The position numbers and the translations under genes were made by a program. Below are positions 10,640 to 22,375 of a stretch of 64,000 bases of DNA, in pieces; the stretch's first letter is position 1; every line of letters starts with the position of its first letter. This DNA is from Impatiens glandulifera. Lineage: Eukaryota; Streptophyta; Magnoliopsida; Ericales; Balsaminaceae. Below the pieces are notes generated by a model. The model saw only the letters and a list, made by a program, of their open reading frames with translations, was not told where the DNA came from and did no database searches. The stretch covers positions 24,846,676 through 24,910,675 of the forward strand of contig NC_061869.1 in assembly GCF_907164915.1 (NCBI RefSeq). The letters run 5' to 3'.

Positions 10640-11885
10640 TGGGAGCGCTCAAAGTGGGATTGTCAATAATCCACCAATTTCGAGGTACTACCAGTGGAGA
10701 TGGAGTTCGTCGATCTCCTTCTTAGGCCATGGGTTGACCATATTAACCTCTAGAGGGTTAATAGGTTCGTCCGTGGAGATCAGGTTGACCTGATGATCGG
10801 GCAACGGGTTGCCCGCTATTTTGGGTTTAGGAATCATCTTTTGATTAATCAGGTCTTGACACTGATTCTTAAGGGCACTACAATTATTAGTGCATTGACC
10901 TTTCATTTGGTGATATGCACACCATGCCCCTTTAAACTTTCCAAGGAACTTTACACCCTTTCGAGGAGCTAAGGGCTTGATGAGGTTCCTCTACTAAAGG
11001 AGGGTAAAATCTTGACTCAAGGTCATGCCCAAATCGTCAAAGGTTGTAGGAGGTCTCGGGACCCTCGGTACTGGTGGCTTAGATGTTGTTGGGAGACTTA
11101 TTTTAGCCAACGTTGGTTTACTTGGACCGGACTTAAGAAGAGCGGGGCTTACCAGGAAGATACGATTTGGTGAATTTCGGTGATACCAATGCAGGGCTGC
11201 ACCATCTAAATACTGGGGAAATAGATGGAGGAAGGTTGAATCTCCCATATATAAGAGGTGTCATAGCCATGGTGTATATCTGGAAGAAATCAATAGGGTC
11301 AGTCTTGCCTACATACTTTGATAGAGAATGTAGCTTTATTCTAAAAGGGATCATTGTTTGTTAGGCAGTTTTCATGGTGTTTTTCCAATCATGGTGTTCA
11401 TCCAATCTACCTTTGGTCAATTGATTGAGATTCTCTTGGAACTTATCCTAGTTAGATTTCAATTGATCCATTTGGACCTTATATTCCGTATGAGGAATGA
11501 TCGTAGGGTTTGCCTCTTCTTGGACGTTAAGGTTGTCAACAACTTCTGGCTTAGTATTTTCTGACCTATTATCATCTTTAGGAGGATCTTTAGAGAGAGT
11601 GGCTTCTTCCACACGACGATTTTGAGGATTGGCAATAATAGGAGTAGAAATAGGTATAGCCTATGGTGGCTATCGTGATGAGGATGGCTGCTCCGGGACA
11701 GGTATGGCAGGCTTAGTCATCAAGCTCAATAATATCGTCAACTCTTAAGTGACTTGCTAAAGAGTAGATTCCATCTCAGCAAACTCACTTGGAGATATTG
11801 TGTCCTTATCATTCTTTGGAGTTCCTTCGGCCAAGGCTTGGCGTACAAAATGTCTAGTTCTTAGTTCTTTTCTTCGTGGTGTCAT
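10640..11885 (-). pseudogene. gag: gag of Ty3/gypsy element F
   Basis: The start is ATG at 11885 (MTPRRKELRTRHF). A low-complexity, Glu/Pro/Asn-rich N-terminal half with several stops is followed by the capsid core around 11354-11130: DPIDFFQIYTMAMTPLIYG, then a one-base shift, then the PQYLDGAALHWYHR block. Near 10906 lies the zinc-finger-like region AYHQMKGQCTNNCSALKNQ, which ends gag in this lineage. The capsid motifs are of Ty3/gypsy, not copia, type. The frame is broken at several points, so the gene is dead. Confidence 0.7.
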
Positions 11886-12079
11886 ACTTGTTCAAAAGTT
11901 ACTGACACGCTGTTAAGAAGAGAGAGAGAAGAAGCTTTTACATATGTAAACATACAAATGCAAGATATGAGACATGAATTTAAGAAAATAAGGATTGTAT
12001 TCATGCTTTTAGACATGTATACAAACATATAATTATATATAAATATACTCACAGAGTTTGTTACAGAGAGGTTCTCTTA

Positions 12080-13234
12080 TTAATATTTTATAAAAGAGTC
12101 TAAATGGGGAAAAGGCCCAAATGAAAGTGAAAACTTCTTAAGTCCACACTTAGTCTGGTTCATATGAGCATTCTCCCCTACTTTAGCTTGGTGAGCTCTC
12201 TCATACTGGTTGGTGATAAGATCCTGGTTTTTCTTTCGTCTTGTCATGATATTGAGCTGAAAGGCATCATGCCATTGGCCAAAGTACTCTGTGTGGAGCA
12301 TTCGGGTTAAAGGCATGCTAGTTGCAACAATAGGTTCAACATTGCTATGGACAAACTATTTGAACATTTCATGGGTATAGTAGCAAGTGATCCATTCTAA
12401 ACCCAGTAGTAGGATAAGTGCCTTGTCGTTCATCATGAAGATCATCTACTTGATGGGGTACCATGGAAGAATGTCCCAAGTTTCATTATCATCCAGTATC
12501 AGGATTTCATGTAAAACTTCCCTCATTCTTTGGTATTAAACAAAGGGGATAGGGTTTTACTAGATAGACTTGGTGGTAGACGCTTGAGTTTGTCAAGCAA
12601 CCAAATTTAGAGGATTAGGGGAGAACATCTCTTACTCATGGTAGGTGATTGATAGGAGTTGTTCAGACCCATGAGTGTTTCTGCCAATACAATGTTAGAA
12701 GGATCTTTGTTGCCTTTCCGCAATTGATGTGCTACTTCGATGATCTTTGGAGAAGGATTGTCGTTTTCTGGCCTAATGAAGTAGTGAGCGAGTAGGACGG
12801 TCATCGTGATTATAGATGGTCAAGTTTTTCTTCGGGACTTCTCCATCTTTGATTTCCAGTTCGGCCTAAGTCGGGAAATTGATTCTCATGACGGAGATGA
12901 TGGCATTAGAGGCTTCCGAGTAGTGGTACTCCTTTTATAGAAGTCTCCTAAAAGATATCGAGTTTAGGAATGACTTTAGATGTATAACCTTCTTGTTATC
13001 TATCATTAGAATAGGTCGTAATTCTTCTATAGTAGGGCACATGATCTTACTACCGAGGACGTAGACTCTTTGATCTGGATTCCACCTATGTTTCATTTAT
13101 ATCATAAAGTTAGGGTGGATTTCATATTTCAGAAACTGTAGGATGGGGTTGAGGACGTGGTCTTCGAAGTACCACCAATTTTTGCAAAAGTGTTTCTTCC
13201 AAGGGAGCAACTCGGCATCCGTCAACATGGCCAT
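12080..13234 (-). pseudogene. ORF1 copy 2 of gypsy element F (DUF7745-like)
   Basis: ATG at 13234 (MAMLTDAELLPW). With stops ignored, the product aligns with copy 1 along its length: the WNPDQRVYVLGSKIMCPTIE block near the start, NIVLAETLMGLNNSYQS in the middle, the ILPW...MNDKALILLLGLEWITCYYT block near 12450, then a basic tail. The 'PTIEE' block after a W-P-x10-L pattern resembles the plant DUF7745 proteins, which I recall as the extra ORF before gag in Ogre/Tat gypsy elements; I could not search. Function unknown. At least six in-frame stops are visible. Confidence 0.6.
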
Positions 13235-13545
13235 TGTGGATGACTGTTGCAGTAGAAGAGAGAATGTATTACAATTGTAACATCAAAAGCAAACACATAC
13301 GCAAATAACATGACCTGTAGATAAACATCTCGTAAGGTTTTATACATATTTGTTTTCAAAAGAAAGAACTTCCGATGTTATATTTCAAAATTTCAGAGTT
13401 CTTTAGGGTTTGTCTAGTTGACTATACTAGGCTTCTAAACTTTTTCCTATTTGTACAAAAGGGTAAGAATTAGGGCTCCTCTTTAGGGGGAACGAGTTCG
13501 ACTACAATAAGTGGAGGTGACAGAGCCTACACTTTCATCTTCTTC

Positions 13546-14609
13546 TTATTGGCGGTGGAATTCTTCCATGATTTGGTCGATGTAGTCTTTGCGATCCTTA
13601 GGAATTCCCATCTTGACGCAATCATTCTAAAACTCGAGATAATCAGAAAATTCATTGTGATGGATATGCCTATCCATGGTCACCGCATAGTCATGGCAAG
13701 GGGGCATACAGTCGCTCCCGAACTGTTTGAAAAGTTCAATGGTGTAGTATGCAGTAATCCATTCGAGGACCATGAGTATAATTATGGGTTGATCGTTCAT
13801 ATGATGAACCATCTTTTTGACTCCATACCATGGCAAAATCTCTCGAATGGTATCATAGTCGTGGATAGAGAGCTCCGGTTTGATATGCCTAAAGCATCGA
13901 TTCTAGAGGGAAGCATCCATCACATTGCCAAGAAGTGGAGGAGGAATGCACTCTATATTCTCTAGAAGCCAGGCGTAGAGGATGATAGAAGCTCCTCTTT
14001 GATTAAGAGATTATGAAAAGTATGACTCGTTTATACCCATCAGTGTCTCTTCCAAAATGATCCTAGTAGGATCCTAATTTCCACCTCTAAGATTATAAAC
14101 TACTTCCAAGATTCTTGAGGATGGACGGAGATTGCTCGAAGGAGCGAGAAAGAAGTGGGATACCATAATGGTCATGGTGTGAAGAAAAGCGCCAAAACTT
14201 AGTGGAGGGATTTCTCCGGCTAGGGTTTCCACCTAGACCCAGCAGGAAGGTCCAAGTGAGTTATGTCAAGGATCTTGTCTGCCATAGTTCTCGTGTATCC
14301 AAGCTCGTCTTGGAGGAGTTGGTTGAGAGACATGGATTCAGTGAAGGGTTTGAGCCTCAAGATGTTTTTTCTATGGATCATCATAATGGTTTTAAACTCT
14401 TCAATAGTTGGGGGAATCTAGCGATCCCCTAGCATAAAGGTGTGGTGCACCGGATCCCATTTGAGTTGCATCTCAATCATGAAGTCATGATGGAGGCGGT
14501 GATTAGTATAGTTGAGAGCGATGTTGAGCCCAAAGGAGTCATAATACCATGGTGACTCATTGAAGTGGTGAGTCCACATGAACATATCATTGTTGTCTAA
14601 CAAGGCCAT
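13546..14609 (-). pseudogene. ORF1 copy 1 of gypsy element F (DUF7745-like)
   Basis: ATG at 14609 (MALLDNNDMFMWTHHF); the frame ends EEFHRQ-stop at 13546. The first ~64 codons are open and contain LKWDPVHHTFMLGDRSIPPT; the IEEF block follows. The middle has IILEETLMGINESY and the end ILPWYGVKKMVHHMNDQPII then LEWITAYYT. Copy 2 downstream shows the same blocks in the same order and spacing, so the two are a diverged tandem duplication of about 1.2-1.3 kb. Internal stops show that it is not functional. Position between the PBS-like site and gag fits ORF1 of Ogre/Tat elements. Confidence 0.65.
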
Positions 14610-15160
14610 TCTACGAGCATAATTAAAAAATGTCGAATGATTTTGATGAAAGCAAACATGCTTAGAGATGTTTATTATATTTATTATAAATATATGCATG
14701 TATAATAAATAAGCACGCACTGAGTTAACTTGTTGAGGCCTTGATGTTTGGGTACGGCCAAACAATGGTTGGATAAAGTAACTAAGTTTTATGTGCAAAG
14801 GTTTATGTTGAGATTTGGGTGGGAATCTCCCCCACCATCGCTAAAATCGCATCCTGGAGGTTTTATGTGCAAAAGTTTTTCCTCACTCAACATCTCTCGG
14901 TCACAAACCGGTATGATCGGTCTTCACGTAATTGTAGGAGTACAGAATTCCGATCTAATACTCCTTCACGTAAGTCTGTGTGATGTACCCATTTGAGGCA
15001 AGTATTAGGGTAGAAACTAGGTATAGGGTGAAACCTATGTACTTGTTGGGGTGATGGACCCCATGAGGTGGACTATTATGAAAGTGAAATGTTATAAATA
15101 ACAATTTATAAATAGCCAAAGTTTTGTTTATTTTATTCATTTTAAAATAACAAGTGTAAT
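14610..15160 (-). other. Untranslated leader of gypsy element F
   Basis: AT-rich stretch between the primer-site-like sequence and ORF1. Short ORFs occur but none is conserved elsewhere in the window. Confidence 0.4.
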
Positions 15161-15180
15161 CGTCTCCAGTAGAGTCGCCA
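15161..15180 (-). promoter_or_regulatory. Primer-binding-site-like sequence of element F
   Basis: The minus strand reads TGGCGACTCTACTGGAGACG. A TGGCGACTC-C/T-x-CTGG-GA motif immediately inside the 5' LTR is common in plant gypsy elements of this kind (from memory). It marks the probable LTR edge near 15184. Confidence 0.5.
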
Positions 15181-16049
15181 AGAAAGTTATAAACCCTACA
15201 ATCTATTTCACGTTCCATAGCTTAACATGTGTCAAGAGACACGTAATAAAATTGAGGGACTACCATGAGGAGGCTCAAGGTTCGATACGTTTCAACCTTG
15301 GTTTGTGTTTCAGATATCTTTCAAAATGAAATATTTAGATTTTAAAAGACTTTTAAAATACCTAGAACGATAAGAAATTAATTATGTAAAATAATTAATC
15401 CTTTGTTCAAATTTTATATAATTTGGGAGGCTAAATAACAATTTAACATATAACCGATTTAAATTAATTAACATAATCAATTTAAATATTTTTATTTGAT
15501 AATCAAGGTCGCCAAGAGATTTTATGAAAATAATGATACGTGTACAAACGTATTTATACTAGATTTTCTGAAAAAAAAGGTGGTTCGTTGTCTGTTTACG
15601 CTTGGGAAAGGGGCTTTTGCGCTATGTCTTCTACGCTCGCATAAGGATGCTTTTCAAAATACTTCTAAAATAAACAAAGTCTGGCTTTCATAAATCTAAT
15701 TATAACATTCCTTATCTTTAATTAGTAGTTCAATGGTCCTAAATAAGGATAGCCTTTAAATAATTGTACAAAATTACTTAAAGAATGGGTGTGTACATGT
15801 TGCGTCGATGTTCAGATTTAACAAAACCTGAAAATATCATAGGAGAATGTTATAATTTACTAATAAAATCCAAACAGGTCCTATTCAAAACATTGGTTTA
15901 GGAAATATCCCGAAAATATAAAAAAAATATCATTTTCTAACCTTTCGAGATTATTTGAAAATGGGTTCGGGTTCGAAAATTACAAAAATAATTTTGGATT
16001 TTGAAAAGTGGAACAAAACAAACGTTAAGACCGGAGCCTTAGGGTCTTG

Positions 16050-16620
16050 GTTTAGTTGTCCGATCTAGGCTCGGTCGGGCTCGGTGAAGATCGGTGTGGT
16101 TCGGATCATGGCATAGTATATGGGTCAAGGGACATGAAAGCTCGGTCTTGGGCTCGGGAGGCTCAGTCCCAAACTTGGGTGGTTCGGTCGAAGACCAAGG
16201 AGGCTCGGTCCTGGGTCAAGTCCACCGATCTAGATACTCGATTCTAGGGTTAGGTGGCTATCGGTCCTAAGTCTAAGGTTAGAGTCAAGTTTATCGATCC
16301 TAAGTCAAGTGAGAGATTAGTCCTAGGGTTAGGTTTATCCGTCCAAGGCTAAGTGAAGGCTCGGTCATAGGGATATGTTTATCGGTCCTAGTCCTCGATC
16401 TTAGGGTTAGAGAGTTTGGTCCTTGTCCTCGGTCCTGGGATTAGAAAGCTCGGTCCTAGTCCTTGGTCCTAGTTGAAGAACACCGGTCGTGGCCCTCGAC
16501 CCTAGCTGAAAAACACCGGTCGTGGTCCTTAGTCATGGTTGAAGAAAATTGGTCCTAGTAGAATATCGTCGGTCTTGGCTAAATGTTATCGGTCTTGACC
16601 CACGGTTTTGGGTCTATTTT
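16050..16620. repeat. Degenerate CTCGGTC / GGTCCTAG tandem array
   Basis: More than twenty copies of the words CTCGGTC, TCGGTCCTAG and GGTCCTAGG occur at irregular 20-40 bp spacing. The stretch is more GC-rich than its surroundings. No coding capacity. Confidence 0.7.
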
Positions 16621-16819
16621 CTAGGTCCTAGGCTAAAACCTTAGGACCAAGTATTCTTATTTTGGTCCAAAATTTCAAAATCTTATAACTTTTGATTGGG
16701 ATCATGAAATCATGATCCGTAAGCTATAAAGTTCATATGATCATGAAGAACAAAAGTCCAAACATAAATCATGATTTGGAAGATTGAATCAAAATACAAA
16801 ATTTTTCAAAAACAAAATA

Positions 16820-17140
16820 TGATCAAACATGATCAAAGTGATGAAAAAGTTGCTTGGAATTCATTCCAACATGTTATCAAACATATATAACAACTAATTG
16901 GATAAAAAAATCTGAAATAAAAGCAAGAACACATAATTTTATAAATCCAATTTTCAATCTTTATTTTTAAAATTTTATTTTGATCAAACATGATTACAGT
17001 TGCTTGAAAATTATTCAAACATGTTAACAAACATGTATAGCAACTAATTGAACCAAAAAAAATTGGAATAAACTCAAGAACATGAGATTATAAAAAATCA
17101 AGTTTTCAAGCTTGATTTTTTGAATTTTTTTTTAGGTGGA
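16820..17140. repeat. Tandem duplication of a ~160 bp AT-rich unit
   Basis: Two diverged copies start GATCAAACATGAT at about 16820 and 16981. Both run through an AACATGTTA(T/A)CAAACAT block, an AACTAATTG block and a run ending near AAGAACA(C/T). Confidence 0.65.
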
Positions 17141-17689
17141 TTTGATTTGACTTCTTTCAACAAAATGCTAATATATGATATATAGAATAATTCTAAATAA
17201 ATAAATTCTATAATCAACATTAAGAACAAGATCAAACCGATTAAACTTAGGAAATCTGAAATAATTCAAAATTCAAATCACTAATCATGAGACAAATGAT
17301 TTTAAAGCATACCAACACCTGGAGAACACTCCTAGGAAATGTTCGATACTTTCACAAAGCTTGGATCACGACTGGGATGATCGAAGACAATTTGCACAGA
17401 AACTGTTCTTTGCTAGAATTATCCTTCGATTGAAGCTATAATGGGCGGTGATCATTTGATGTCTTGGTAGTGGAGGGGTGAGGGAGTGTTTATATTGTCC
17501 TAAGGTCGGTTAGGAAGGGGTAATTGAAGTTGAAATTTCCTTCGACAATCTTATCCATAATTTTATCCCCGTAGTTGGTAGCCTTATCTAGGACAAGATA
17601 AGATTAGAGGATAAGGGAGAAGTGTAGGCGTCGATGAGGGGAGCACGTGTCTGAAATTTAGAGCGATATGGATGACCATAGTGTACGTT

Positions 17690-17694
17690 GTCCC
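17690..17694. repeat. Target-site duplication of element G (left), GTCCC
   Basis: GTCCC directly precedes the 5' LTR and is repeated at 22371-22375 directly after the 3' LTR. Five bases fits copia integrase. Confidence 0.9.
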
Positions 17695-17986
17695 TGTTAG
17701 AAATTAAAGTAATAATAATAATAACAATTAAGGAATCTTTTTGTTATGCAAGAGTCTCTTGGATTGTCCAAGCCTCTTGATCTTATCTTTAGTAAATGAG
17801 ACTCTTCATGTCTCTTAGTTATTCTTACTTTATTTAAGTTTTGTAATCGTGTTCTTCTTTCTATCAATTTCAATAGACAAAATCTCATTCCAGTTTTTCT
17901 TTTCATTCTCTAAATTTTCTATTCACTTTCATATATATATTTCTTCACGGTTCGATCATCGGAGTCCTGATTGTAACTTCGTTACA
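17695..17986 (+). repeat. 5' LTR of copia element G
   Basis: 292 bp, beginning TGTTAGAAATT and ending TTCGTTACA. It matches the 3' LTR (22078-22370) except for about three substitutions, one AAT repeat unit and one TA unit, which implies a recent insertion. TATTTAAG near 17832 is a possible TATA box. Confidence 0.95.
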
Positions 17987-17998
17987 TGGTATCAGAGC
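17987..17998 (+). promoter_or_regulatory. Primer-binding site of G (initiator Met-tRNA)
   Basis: TGGTATCAGAGC directly follows the LTR. It is complementary to the 3' end of plant initiator Met-tRNA, the usual primer of copia elements. Confidence 0.95.
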
Positions 17999-18038
17999 TT
18001 TGGTAATATTGTTGAAGAAGATATCGTTGTTATTCGAT

Positions 18039-21000
18039 ATGGAAAGTGGTGGTCGTGTAGCTGGACTCGGTTTGGAGTTGTTAAACCAGTCAAACTACCG
18101 GATATGGAAAACTTGAATGGAATTGTACCTGGTTGGGGAAGATTTGTGGGACATCGTCGTAGACGATGATGATGTAGCTCTTGAGGATGTTGCTGAAAAT
18201 GCAGAAGCATCGAAGAAGCGGAAGAGACTCAACGCGAAGGCAGAATTTGTGTTGAAGAGGTCAATCTCCCACAATCTGTTTGAGCACATCATCGGTTGTG
18301 GATCTTCTCGTGAGATCTGGGAAACGCTTGATCGTCTTTTCAATAAGAAGAACGAGGCTCGTCTCCAGATGCTTGAAAACGAGTTGGCAGCCGCAAAGCA
18401 AATCGGATCTGTCTCGGAGTTCTTTCTTAAGGTAAAGAACATATGCTCAGAAATTTCTTTATTGAATCCAGATGAGAAAATCTCAGAGGCTCGAACAAAG
18501 AGGCATATTGTTCGAGGACTTCGACCTGAATATACACCATTCATCACCTCGATTCAAGGTTGGGCTCAACAACCTTCACTAGAGGAGTTTGAAAATCTCT
18601 TGTCATCTCAAGAGTCGTTGGCCGCACAAATGGCTGGAACGAGTATAAAGGAGGAGTCGAACAATGCGTTGTTCGTGAAGAAATCGAGCTGGAAAAAGGG
18701 AAAGTCGAAGAAGGAAGAAACAGGTCAAGATTCTTCAAATATTCCTAAGAAGTCCCATAAGTGTTTCAGGTGCGGCAAGACTGGACACTTCAAGAGAGAC
18801 TGTCGAGTAAATTTGAATGGAAATTTTGCTGGTTCAAATTTCGGAGAAAAGTCTAACCAGCGTGTTGAGGAGGACTTAGACAAGGCTTTTCATGTCGATG
18901 TGACGACTTCAAAGGAAAAGAAAACAGAGACTTCTCATGGTAAACAGGAGATCGATCAAAGGTGGATCGTCGATTCAGGGTGCGGACATCATGTTACTGG
19001 AGATGGTTCTGTGTTCTCGTCAAGTCGAGTTCATAATGGGGGCGCTGGCATTGTCACGGCTGATAACTCGGTTCACGAAGTTAAAAAGGAAGGATCAGTT
19101 GTCATTGAAAGCGATAAAGGAGAATCTATTACTCTGAAGAATGTCTACCACGTTCCAGGAATTCAAAAGAATCTCTTCTCGGTTGCAAATGCTGTAGACG
19201 CTGGAAATCTAGTGTTGTTCGGTCCACATGATGTGAAGTTCTTAAGGAACGTGAAAGAAATCAAGGCAGATTTGGTTCATACTAGAACTCGGGTAAATGA
19301 TCTCTTTGTCCTTTCAGCTTCAAATTCATACATAGAAAATGTGAACGACAAAAGCACCTCTTTTCTATGGCATGCAAGACTTGGGCATGTCAATATGACT
19401 AAGCTCAGTGTTATGTATCGAAAAAAACTTGTCGAAGGTCTACCTGAAGATCTGAGAATTAAGGAGGGCAGTGTGTGTGAAGGATGTCAATATGGGAAGG
19501 CTCATCGACTTCCATTCGACAACTCTGTATCGAGAAGTAAGGGTCCTTTGGATCGATTTTATAGTCACTTGATGGGACCAACTCGAACTGCCTCATACTC
19601 GGGAAGTAAATATATGTTGTTGTTTGTGGATGATTTCTCCAGGTTCACTTGGGTGTACTTTGTGAAAGAGAAGTCTGAAGTGTTCTCTAAATTTCTCGAG
19701 TTTAAGGAGACGGTAGAAGGAGAACAAGAAAGGAAAATTCGAGTATTGCGGACAGACAATGGTGGGGAATTTTGCTCAAAAGAGTTTGAACTGTTTTGTA
19801 GGCAAAATGGCATAAAAAGAGAACTCTCCTGCCCTGAGACCCCGCAACAGAATGGAATAGCTGAAAGGAAGATTCGACACCTTACAGAGACTTGTAAGTC
19901 TTGGTTGCATATGAAGAATATACCAAGGCAGTTATGGGCAGAAGGTATGAGTTGTGCTGCTCATGTCATCAATCGAGTTCCGCTTAGCCCGAATGAGTTC
20001 AAATCTCCATTCGAGATGCTTTTTGGTTTTAAGCCAAATGTTAAACATTTTCGAGTTTTTGGATCTACTTGTTATGTCCATATTCCAGACTCGAGGAGGA
20101 GCAAATTGGATGTGAAGGCAGTCAAATGCGTGTTTGTCGGCTATGACCAGAGAAGGAAAGGGTGGCGGTGTATGGATCCATCAACTCACAAATGCACTGT
20201 GTCGAGAGATGTTGTTTTCGACGAAATTTCTTCGCACTATATGAAGGATGTTGAAGAAATTGTTCAGACTGATCTTCCCATTCCCACGTCTACGGGAAGC
20301 TCCTGTAGTAGTAATAATAGTGACAGGGGGAGCCCTGACTTAGCTCAAGATACTTCAGTCGATGAAGGAGCCAAAGGTGAAAGGTTACCAGGAAGTCCAC
20401 ATCAGGAAGAATCAAGTCAACAACAGAATGGGGAATCTCGACCAAAAAGGAACATTGTAAGGCCCTGTCGATTTAGGGATGATAATTTTGTAACAACATT
20501 TTCTTGTTTCTTGGAAAACGCAATAGACGACGAGGAACCCACTTCCTATAATGAAGCAAAAAATGTCAAGGAATGGGTGACAGCAATGGAGGAGGAAATG
20601 CATGCTCTCAAGAAGAATGAGACATGGGACGTTGTTCCGAAGCCTCCTTATACTCAAGCAGTCACATGTAAGTGGGTGTATCGAATCAAGCGAAAGGCTG
20701 ATAGAAGCATAGATCGATACAAAGCTAGATTGGTCGCTCGAGGATTCTCACAGAAGTATGGAGAAGATTACGAGGAGACATTCAGCCCAGTTGCGAAGAT
20801 GACGTCAATTCGCATTGTGTTGGCCTTAGCAGTAAGTTCTCGATGGAAGTTGTGGCAATTGGATGTCAAGAATGCATTTCTCTACGGAGAACTTGATCGT
20901 CCAATATATATGGAACAACCACCTGGATTCGAGAAGACTGATGGTTCCCAATTGGTCTGTAGACTTAAGAAGGCACTATATGGATTAAAGCAAGCCCCGC

Positions 21001-22070
21001 GTGCTTGGTATGGAAAGATTGCAGAATATCTTCAATTTTGTGGGTACAAGGCTTCAGAATCCGACTCAAGTCTGTTTATAAAGAAGAGTCATGGACAGAT
21101 GGTGGTAGTGCTTCTTTATGTGGATGACATAATCTTGACGGGCAGTAACTATGATGAGGTTGCTCGTCTACAAGATGATCTCTCGCTTCGTTTTGAGATG
21201 AAGAAGCTTGGTGAACTTGGAACCTTCCTTGGTCTACAAATCGAAAATTTCGATAAAGGGTTGTTTGTATCGCAGATCAACTATGCAAAGAAGTTGGTAG
21301 AAAAATTTGGTGTGATTGATGGAAAAAAGAGCTATACTCCTCTCGACATAAATCCCAGACTTAGTCGAGACGAAGGAACATGTCTACCAGATCCTCGTCC
21401 TTATCGTGCTCTTGTGGGAAGTTTGATTTATCTGACTATAACAAGGCCTGACATTGCTTATGCAGTTGGAGTGGTGAGTCGATACATGCAGGAGCCAAGG
21501 AAACCACACCTCGAAGAGGCGAAGAAAATTTTGAAGTATATTAATACCTCGCTAGATATTGGTCTACTATATGAGAAAGATGCGAAATTTGTCTTGCAAG
21601 GATATGCAGATGCTGACTTTGTTGGAGATCGAGACGATCGAAGGTCCACATCTGGGTTTGTTTTTCTTTGTAGAAACACTAGCATATCTTAGAGTAGTAG
21701 GAAACAAGGATCGATATCCTTGTCTACAACAGAAGCGGAATACAAAGCATCAACTCACGCAGCACAGGAGTGCATATGGCTTCGTAGACTCTGGGAGGAT
21801 TTTCATGTCAAGTTTGATCATCCAGTTCCTATACATGGAGATAATTTGAGTGCTATTAAATTGACTTCAAATCCCGTGTTTCATGCGAGGACAAAACACA
21901 TTGAGTTGGAGCATCACTTTATTCGTGAAAAAGTATTAGAGGGAATCATTGAGATGGTTGCAGTAAGAAGTGAAGATAATGTTGTTGATATCTTCACAAA
22001 AGCACTTCCTAAAGGTCCTTTCGAAAATCTACGATCTAAGTTGGGACTAGTTCATCGGGCATCACTTTAA
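18039..22070 (+). pseudogene. gag-pol: gag-pol polyprotein of copia element G (two nonsense codons)
   Basis: The natural start is probably ATG 18039 (MESGGRVAGLG). A TGA at 18114-18116 interrupts it just before ATG 18117. From there 1191 codons are open to a TAG at 21690-21692, which stands where related elements have Trp; the same frame then continues to 22070. Domains by residue from 18117: gag (1-270) with zinc knuckle CFRCGKTGHFKRDC at ~216; protease WIVDSGCGHHVTG at ~283; integrase zinc finger from WHARLGH at ~417 to CEGCQYGK; integrase core with TDNGGEF and PQQNGIAE. The first catalytic Asp appears to be replaced by His (codon 19566-19568). RT carries an intact YVDD at ~1000. RNase H follows the TAG (STTEAEY, ADIFTKALPKG-like end). 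The copia lineage was not resolved; it is not a Sirevirus (short LTRs, no aORF). Confidence 0.92.
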
Positions 22071-22077
22071 GGGGGAG
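22069..22077 (+). promoter_or_regulatory. Polypurine tract of G
   Basis: AAGGGGGAG directly before the 3' LTR; it primes plus-strand synthesis. Confidence 0.85.
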
Positions 22078-22370
22078 TGTTAGAAATTAAAGTAATAATA
22101 ATAATAATAACAATTAAGGAATCTTTTTGTTATGCAAGAGTCTCTTGGATTGTCCAAGCCTCTTGATCTTATCTTTAGTAAATGAGACTCTTCATGTCTC
22201 TTAGTTATGCTTACTTTATTTAAGTTTTGTAATCGTGTTCTTCTTTCTATCAATTTCAATAGACAAAATCTCATTCCAGTTTTGCTTTTCATTCTCTAAA
22301 TTTTCTATTCACTTTCATATATATTTCTTCACGGTTCGATCATCGGAGTCCTGATTGTGACTTCGTTACA
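22078..22370 (+). repeat. 3' LTR of copia element G
   Basis: 293 bp, nearly identical to the 5' LTR. It is followed by the TSD copy GTCCC at 22371-22375. Confidence 0.95.
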
Positions 22371-22375
22371 GTCCC

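Larger units (their letters stand above)
15184..17694 (-). repeat. Probable LTR of gypsy element F, left part (interrupted by G)
   Basis: Non-coding, AT-rich sequence upstream of the primer-like site, without ORFs of interest. It includes the CTCGGTC array (16050-16620) and a duplicated AT-rich segment (16820-17140). Element G inserted at 17694/17695; the flank resumes at 22376. The outer LTR boundary is not recognisable, and no second LTR copy is present to compare. Ogre-type LTRs are long, so this length is plausible. Confidence 0.4.
17695..22370 (+). mobile_element. Complete Ty1/copia retrotransposon G, 4676 bp
   Basis: It has both LTRs, PBS, gag-pol, PPT and a perfect 5-bp TSD. It is the youngest-looking element in the window, inserted in the presumed LTR of F. 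It is now non-autonomous through two nonsense codons and a probable integrase active-site change. Confidence 0.95.

Noticed and set aside
14748..14996. Small ORFs around 14748-16247 as host genes
   Set aside because: They lie in the leader and LTR of element F, lack motifs and have biased composition from local repeats.
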